A stretch of 9,639 nt of DNA from Stomatobaculum longum (GTDB lineage Bacteria; Bacillota; Clostridia; Lachnospirales; Lachnospiraceae), in contig CAJPKN010000053.1 of assembly GCA_905370385.1 (NCBI GenBank), positions 1 to 9,639 on the forward strand, in the 5' to 3' direction. A program made the position numbers and the translations under genes. This document shows, in pieces, positions 6,610-9,639 of this stretch. The notes below the pieces were generated by a model. That model was not told the origin of the DNA and ran no database searches. It saw nothing but the letters and a program-made list of their open reading frames with translations. Numbering within the stretch: position 1 is the stretch's first letter; each line of letters begins with the position of its first letter.

Positions 6610-7623
6610 ATGGCAGTCGATATCATACGAATCAGTCATCTGGTCAAGGAATTTAAGACGGCGAACGGCGTAGTCCACGCATTGGATGATGTCAACTTAA
6701 GCATACGCCACGGCGAGATTTACGGCATCATCGGACTCTCGGGCGCAGGCAAGTCGACGCTGGTCCGCTGTATCAACTATTTGGAGCGCCCCACCTCGGG
6801 CGATGTGTTTTTTGACGGTGTGAGCCTGTCGCAGATGAAAGAGAGGAACAGGCGCGAAGTGCGCCGCTCGATGGGCATGATTTTCCAGCAGTTCAATCTC
6901 CTGGAGCAGCGAAATGTGCTGAAGAATGTCTGCTTTCCTTTGGAACTCGGCGGCATGAAACGGGTGAAGGCGGAGGCAAGGGCAAGAGAACTTCTGAATC
7001 TGGTGGGGCTCGCGGACCGCGAGAAGGCCTATCCGGCACAGCTCTCCGGCGGACAGAAGCAGCGAGTCGCCATCGCGAGAGCCATTGCGACCGAGCCGCG
7101 CGTGCTGCTCTGCGACGAGGCGACCTCGGCGCTCGACCCGAACACGACCGAGTCTATTCTGAACCTCATCCGGGATATCAACCGGACGCTCGGCATCACG
7201 GTCGTCATGATCACCCACCAGATGTCGGTGATTGAGGCGGTCTGCGACCGCGTCGCCATCATCGACCAGAGCCGCATTGCGGAGGAGGGAGAGGTGCAGC
7301 GCATCTTCTCCGCGCCGCAGTCCAAGATAGGGCGCGAGCTCATTCTGGGCGGCGATGTGCGCCAGGAAGAATTCGGCGCCTCGAAGAAGATACGCGTGAC
7401 CTTCGACGGACGCTCCGCCTTTGAGCCCGTCATCGCAAACATGATACTCGGCTGTCAATTGCCGGTGAACATCCTCTTTGCGGCGACCAAGGAAATCGGC
7501 GGTCAGGCGGCGGGACAGATGGTGCTCCAGCTTCCGGAGAACGAGGCGGATGCGATGAAGCTCATCCACTACCTGCGCGATCGGGGCGTCAACCTGGAGG
7601 AGGTGAAGAACAGTGATTTTTAA
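6610..7623 (+). CDS. metN: Methionine ABC importer, ATP-binding protein
   Basis: 337 residues. MetN is the cytoplasmic ATPase that powers uptake of D- and L-methionine through MetI from the receptor MetQ. The ABC domain has Walker A GLSGAGKST (42-50), Q-loop FQQFNLL (92-98), signature LSGGQKQRVAIARA (145-158), Walker B VLLCDE (165-170) followed by the D-loop SALD, and the H-loop His203 in MITHQ. A C-terminal NIL domain (about 258-332, core LGCQLPVNILFAATKEIGG) is present. In E. coli MetN this kind of domain binds methionine and inhibits transport from inside (trans-inhibition). The NIL domain and the neighbouring metI and metQ separate this from other polar amino acid ATPases. The gene follows a TTGACA-17-TACAAT promoter and overlaps metI by 11 bases, indicating coupled translation. 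Confidence 0.97.
   Translation: MAVDIIRISHLVKEFKTANGVVHALDDVNLSIRHGEIYGIIGLSGAGKSTLVRCINYLERPTSGDVFFDGVSLSQMKERNRREVRRSMGMIFQQFNLLEQRNVLKNVCFPLELGGMKRVKAEARARELLNLVGLADREKAYPAQLSGGQKQRVAIARAIATEPRVLLCDEATSALDPNTTESILNLIRDINRTLGITVVMITHQMSVIEAVCDRVAIIDQSRIAEEGEVQRIFSAPQSKIGRELILGGDVRQEEFGASKKIRVTFDGRSAFEPVIANMILGCQLPVNILFAATKEIGGQAAGQMVLQLPENEADAMKLIHYLRDRGVNLEEVKNSDF
7598..7605 (+). promoter_or_regulatory. Ribosome binding site for metI, inside metN
   Basis: AGGAGGTG is a full anti-Shine-Dalgarno match within the last codons of metN, seven bases before GTG at 7613. It supports the GTG start and the 11-base overlap. Confidence 0.85.
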
Positions 7624-8278
7624 TTCACAGATTGTAGACATGTTGTTGCTCGGCTTAAAAGAGACAGTCTACATGGTCTTTCTCTCGTCCTTTCTGTCCT
7701 ATGTGATCGGCATACCGCTCGGCATTCTCCTGGTTGTCACGGACCGGGACGGCATACAGCCGAACATTATAGTAAACACCCTGCTCGGTATTATCATCAA
7801 CATTCTGCGCTCGGTGCCCTTTATCATCATGTTGCTCGCGGTGCTACCGATTACCCGCTTCATTGTCCGGACCACACTCGGACCGAGCGCGGTGGTCGTG
7901 CCGCTGGTCATTGCGGCCTCGCCCTACATTGCCCGCATGGTGGAGAGCTCCTTAAAGGAGATGAACGCCGGTATCGTTGAGGCGGCAAAGTCGATGGGGG
8001 CAAGCAACTTCCAGATTATCTGGAAGGTCATGCTGCCGGAGTCCATGCCCTCGCTGCTCACCGGCGCAGCGATATCTATTACAACGATACTCGGTTACTC
8101 GACCATGGCAGGCTTTGTGGGCGGCGGCGGTCTTGGAACGCTGGCCATCAACTACGGTTATTATCGCTATCGCATGGATGTGATGATGGTGACGGTCGTG
8201 GTCCTCGTGATCATCGTCCAACTGATACAGGAGTTCTTCTTATTCCTGTCGCGCCGCGCCGATAAGCGCGCGCGCTGA
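7613..8278 (+). CDS. metI: Methionine ABC importer, permease protein
   Basis: 221 residues, the normal length for MetI. It forms the homodimeric membrane channel of the methionine importer. About five membrane helices are visible, roughly at 15-42, 53-80, 91-108, 148-170 and 190-213. The cytoplasmic coupling (EAA) loop that docks on MetN is at 123-143 (EAAKSMGAS, then LPES). The segment GYSTMAGFVGGGGLGTLAINYGY is strongly MetI-like. Translation starts at GTG 7613, with a full ribosome binding site inside metN; the genes overlap by 11 bases. A 77-base gap with a small hairpin separates it from metQ. Nothing is missing. Specificity for methionine over related ligands is inferred from MetN's NIL domain and the adjacent MetQ. 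Confidence 0.96.
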   Translation: MIFNSQIVDMLLLGLKETVYMVFLSSFLSYVIGIPLGILLVVTDRDGIQPNIIVNTLLGIIINILRSVPFIIMLLAVLPITRFIVRTTLGPSAVVVPLVIAASPYIARMVESSLKEMNAGIVEAAKSMGASNFQIIWKVMLPESMPSLLTGAAISITTILGYSTMAGFVGGGGLGTLAINYGYYRYRMDVMMVTVVVLVIIVQLIQEFFLFLSRRADKRAR

Positions 8279-8295
8279 GACAACACGCTTTGATT

Positions 8296-8308
8296 CCGCC
8301 GTCGGCGG
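8296..8308 (+). repeat. Small hairpin in the metI-metQ gap
   Basis: CCGCC-GTC-GGCGG forms a five-bp GC stem with a three-base loop. No T-run follows, so it is not a standard terminator. It could be an mRNA processing or stability element that helps set a higher level of the receptor MetQ than of the membrane parts, or it may be chance. Confidence 0.35.
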
Positions 8309-8341
8309 CATATCATAGACATCAAACAAACAACAAGATTT

Positions 8342-8347
8342 GGGAGG
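8342..8347 (+). promoter_or_regulatory. Ribosome binding site that fixes the metQ start
   Basis: GGGAGG lies eight bases before ATG at 8356. That ATG begins directly with a lipoprotein signal peptide. The frame stays open upstream to 8290, but no ribosome binding site supports an earlier start. Confidence 0.8.
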
Positions 8348-8355
8348 AAACAAAA

Positions 8356-9237
8356 ATGAAGAAAAAGGTATTTTTAGCGGCAACGCTTCTGGGACTGTCT
8401 CTGCTCACGGCTTGCGGAAGCCAGAAGAAGGCGGAGAGCAGCGCTTCGGGAGACAGCAGCGCAGCGGGCAGCAGTGAGGCAGGCAGCAGCGCGGCAGAGG
8501 CTACCGGCGACAAGGTCATCACGGTCGGCGCATCCCCGTCCCCGCACGCGGAGATTCTGGAGGCTGCAAAGGACGCGCTGAAGGCAGAGGGCTATGAGCT
8601 CAAGGTGGTTGAGTATACCGATTATGTGCAGCCGAACCTTGCACTCGAGTCGAAGAGCCTCGATGCAAACTACTTCCAGCACCTGCCCTACCTTGAGAAC
8701 TTCAACAAGGAGAGAGGCACGAAGCTCGTCAGCGCGGCGGCGATTCACTATGAGCCCTTCGGTGTCTATGCGGGCAAGTCGAAGGATTTGAAGAACCTTC
8801 CGGACGGCGCAAAGATTGCGGTTCCGAACGATGTGACGAACGAGGCGAGAGCGCTGCTGCTCCTTGCGGATCAGGGCCTCATCACGCTGAAGGACAACAC
8901 GGACATCAATGCGACCAAGCAGGACATTGTCGAGAACCCGCACAACATTGAGATTGTCGAGGTCGAGGCGGCACAGGTTCCGCGTTCCCTCCAGGACGTC
9001 GACTTCGGCGTCGTGAACGGCAACTTTGCGATCGCTTCCGGCCTGAATGTGGCGGATGCGCTTGCGACCGAGGCTGCGGATTCCGTTGCGGCGAAGACCT
9101 ACGCGAACATCATTGCGGTCCGCGAGGGTGACGAGAACAGCGAGAAGACGAAGGCACTGGTCAAGGCGCTCACGACCGCCGAGATCAAGCAGTTCATCGA
9201 GAATAAGTACCAGGGTGCGGTTGTTCCGATTTTCTGA
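8356..9237 (+). CDS. metQ: Methionine-binding lipoprotein (NlpA/MetQ family)
   Basis: 293 residues. It is the extracellular receptor that captures methionine and delivers it to MetI. A type II signal peptide is clear: MKKK, a hydrophobic stretch, and lipobox LLTAC with Cys20 as the lipid-modified residue. A Ser/Ala/Gly/Glu-rich tether covers about 21-50. The NlpA/lipoprotein-9 fold follows, starting VITVGASPSPHAEIL and including VEYTDYVQPNLALESKSLDANYFQHLPYL (in two stretches), AIHYEPFGVYAGKSKDL, AKIAVPNDVTNEARAL, and VDFGVVNGNFAIASG, where the conserved Asn-rich motif contacts ligand in known MetQ proteins. Length and order fit the family. It ends the metNIQ operon, 77 bases after metI, and a strong terminator follows. 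The family also includes receptors for other small ligands, but the metN/metI context supports methionine. Confidence 0.96.
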   Translation: MKKKVFLAATLLGLSLLTACGSQKKAESSASGDSSAAGSSEAGSSAAEATGDKVITVGASPSPHAEILEAAKDALKAEGYELKVVEYTDYVQPNLALESKSLDANYFQHLPYLENFNKERGTKLVSAAAIHYEPFGVYAGKSKDLKNLPDGAKIAVPNDVTNEARALLLLADQGLITLKDNTDINATKQDIVENPHNIEIVEVEAAQVPRSLQDVDFGVVNGNFAIASGLNVADALATEAADSVAAKTYANIIAVREGDENSEKTKALVKALTTAEIKQFIENKYQGAVVPIF

Positions 9238-9258
9238 CAGTGAGTAAAAACGATACAG

Positions 9259-9290
9259 AAAGAGAGAACCTTTCGGTTCTCTCTTTTTTT
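9259..9290 (+). terminator. Intrinsic terminator of metNIQ
   Basis: A 12-bp stem (arms 9259-9270 and 9275-9286) with loop TTTC, running into a T-tract that continues to 9290. It lies 21 bases after the metQ stop. It resembles the ftsZ/coaX terminator, with the same AGAGAG/CTCTCT stem base. Confidence 0.93.
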
Positions 9291-9586
9291 ATGCGCGAAG
9301 CTATCCGCATAGATTTCCGCATTCGTCTGATTTTGTAACGCTTATAACGGCGAGGCGCAAAAACTTAGAACGGATATTTTATAAGCCGATAGCAGATAGC
9401 GCAAATGTCCATATCCGAAGCGTTGCCGCTATGACTAGGCAGCTTTGGGAAATAGTGCTATAATACGCCTGATTATCAGGGTGGCATTTCGTGCAAAAGC
9501 GCGGAATCATAAAGAAAGGCGAAACATCCTGAACCAAAATTGAAGCAATATGGGGATCATCAGACAGTTGTGGAAGGAGAAAGAGC
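9291..9586. other. Gene-free gap with overlapping inverted repeats
   Basis: No ORF here has a ribosome binding site and a credible protein. The gap holds GCTTATAA/TTATAAGC (9340-9347 and 9379-9386), AACGCTT/AAGCGTT (9337-9343 and 9418-9424) and CGGATAT/ATATCCG (9371-9377 and 9411-9417). The first two compete for the same bases. A promoter for the next gene follows at 9436-9464, then a leader of about 115 bases. Whether the repeats form an RNA is unknown; I recognise no named riboswitch or ncRNA family. Confidence 0.5.
9436..9464 (+). promoter_or_regulatory. Predicted promoter for the gene at 9587
   Basis: TAGGCA (9436-9441, 4 of 6), a 17-base spacer, and TATAAT (9459-9464, perfect) with an extended -10 TG (TGCTATAAT). 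Transcription should start near 9471, giving a leader of about 115 bases. Confidence 0.75.
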
Positions 9587-9639
9587 ATGAAATTCAGCGA
9601 ACTTGAATACCGCCGTCCGGATGTCGCGCGCATTGAGGA
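9587..9639 (+). CDS. Start of a gene, probably an M3-family oligoendopeptidase (partial)
   Basis: Only 17 full codons are visible: MKFSELEYRRPDVARIE, then the window ends. The ATG has AAGGAG at 9574-9579, seven bases upstream, and a good promoter at 9436-9464, so a real gene starts here. The MKF-x(4)-Y-x-RPD opening resembles the N-terminus of clostridial M3-family (PepF-like) oligoendopeptidases, which are zinc enzymes that cut short peptides in the cytoplasm. The HEXXH zinc motif would lie far beyond the window, so the family call is tentative. It would be a second peptidase near pepV and the methionine importer. Confidence 0.6.
   Translation, partial: MKFSELEYRRPDVARIE

Noticed and set aside
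9478..9494. T-box-like sequence AGGGTGGCA
   Set aside because: Only the first part of the T-box consensus matches, the following bases do not fit ACCGCG, it lies about 10 bases after the predicted start of transcription so there is no room for Stem I, and no terminator follows.
9379..9633. Minus-strand 84-codon frame across the gap before the gene at 9587
   Set aside because: It would run antisense through the strong promoter and the start of the plus-strand gene; the protein shows no recognisable features.

Overview
The window is an ordinary, gene-dense stretch of chromosome. It looks like a GC-rich low-molecular-weight Firmicute of the class Clostridia, and most probably Lachnospiraceae. 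Four things suggest this: the ftsW-ftsQ-ftsZ order with no ftsA; the FtsZ N-terminus and its Gln/Pro-rich tail; strong AGGAGG ribosome binding sites with several GTG or TTG starts; and sigma-A-type promoters, often with an extended -10 TG. The genus is not determinable here. A Stomatobaculum- or Oribacterium-like oral Lachnospiraceae member is a guess from composition only.

Bases 1-2490 are the end of the division and cell wall (dcw) cluster: the 3' end of an ftsW/spoVE-type gene, ftsQ/divIB joined to it by an ATGA overlap, and ftsZ behind its own predicted promoter. A bidirectional intrinsic terminator (2460-2489) separates ftsZ from coaX, which runs towards it on the minus strand and makes type III pantothenate kinase for coenzyme A synthesis.

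Bases 3288-6570 begin with a short gap whose two predicted promoters, for coaX and prfC, face each other. They are followed by prfC (release factor RF3) and a PepV-like M20 metallo-dipeptidase gene, 44 bases apart and probably cotranscribed. A perfect 14-bp inverted repeat (6533-6569) follows. It may end this transcript, and its loop contains the TTGACA box of the next promoter.

Bases 6550-9290 are a complete methionine ABC importer operon: metN (ATPase with a C-terminal NIL sensor domain), metI (permease) and metQ (lipoprotein receptor), closed by a strong terminator. The predicted leader of metN is only about 25 bases long, so it has no room for a SAM riboswitch or T-box.

Bases 9291-9586 hold no convincing gene. 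They contain overlapping inverted repeats and an extended -10 promoter that drives a gene starting at 9587, of which only 17 codons are visible; it resembles the start of an M3-family oligoendopeptidase. No mobile element, CRISPR array, tRNA or rRNA was seen. I found no evidence of a novel multi-gene system; the points worth a second look are regulatory.
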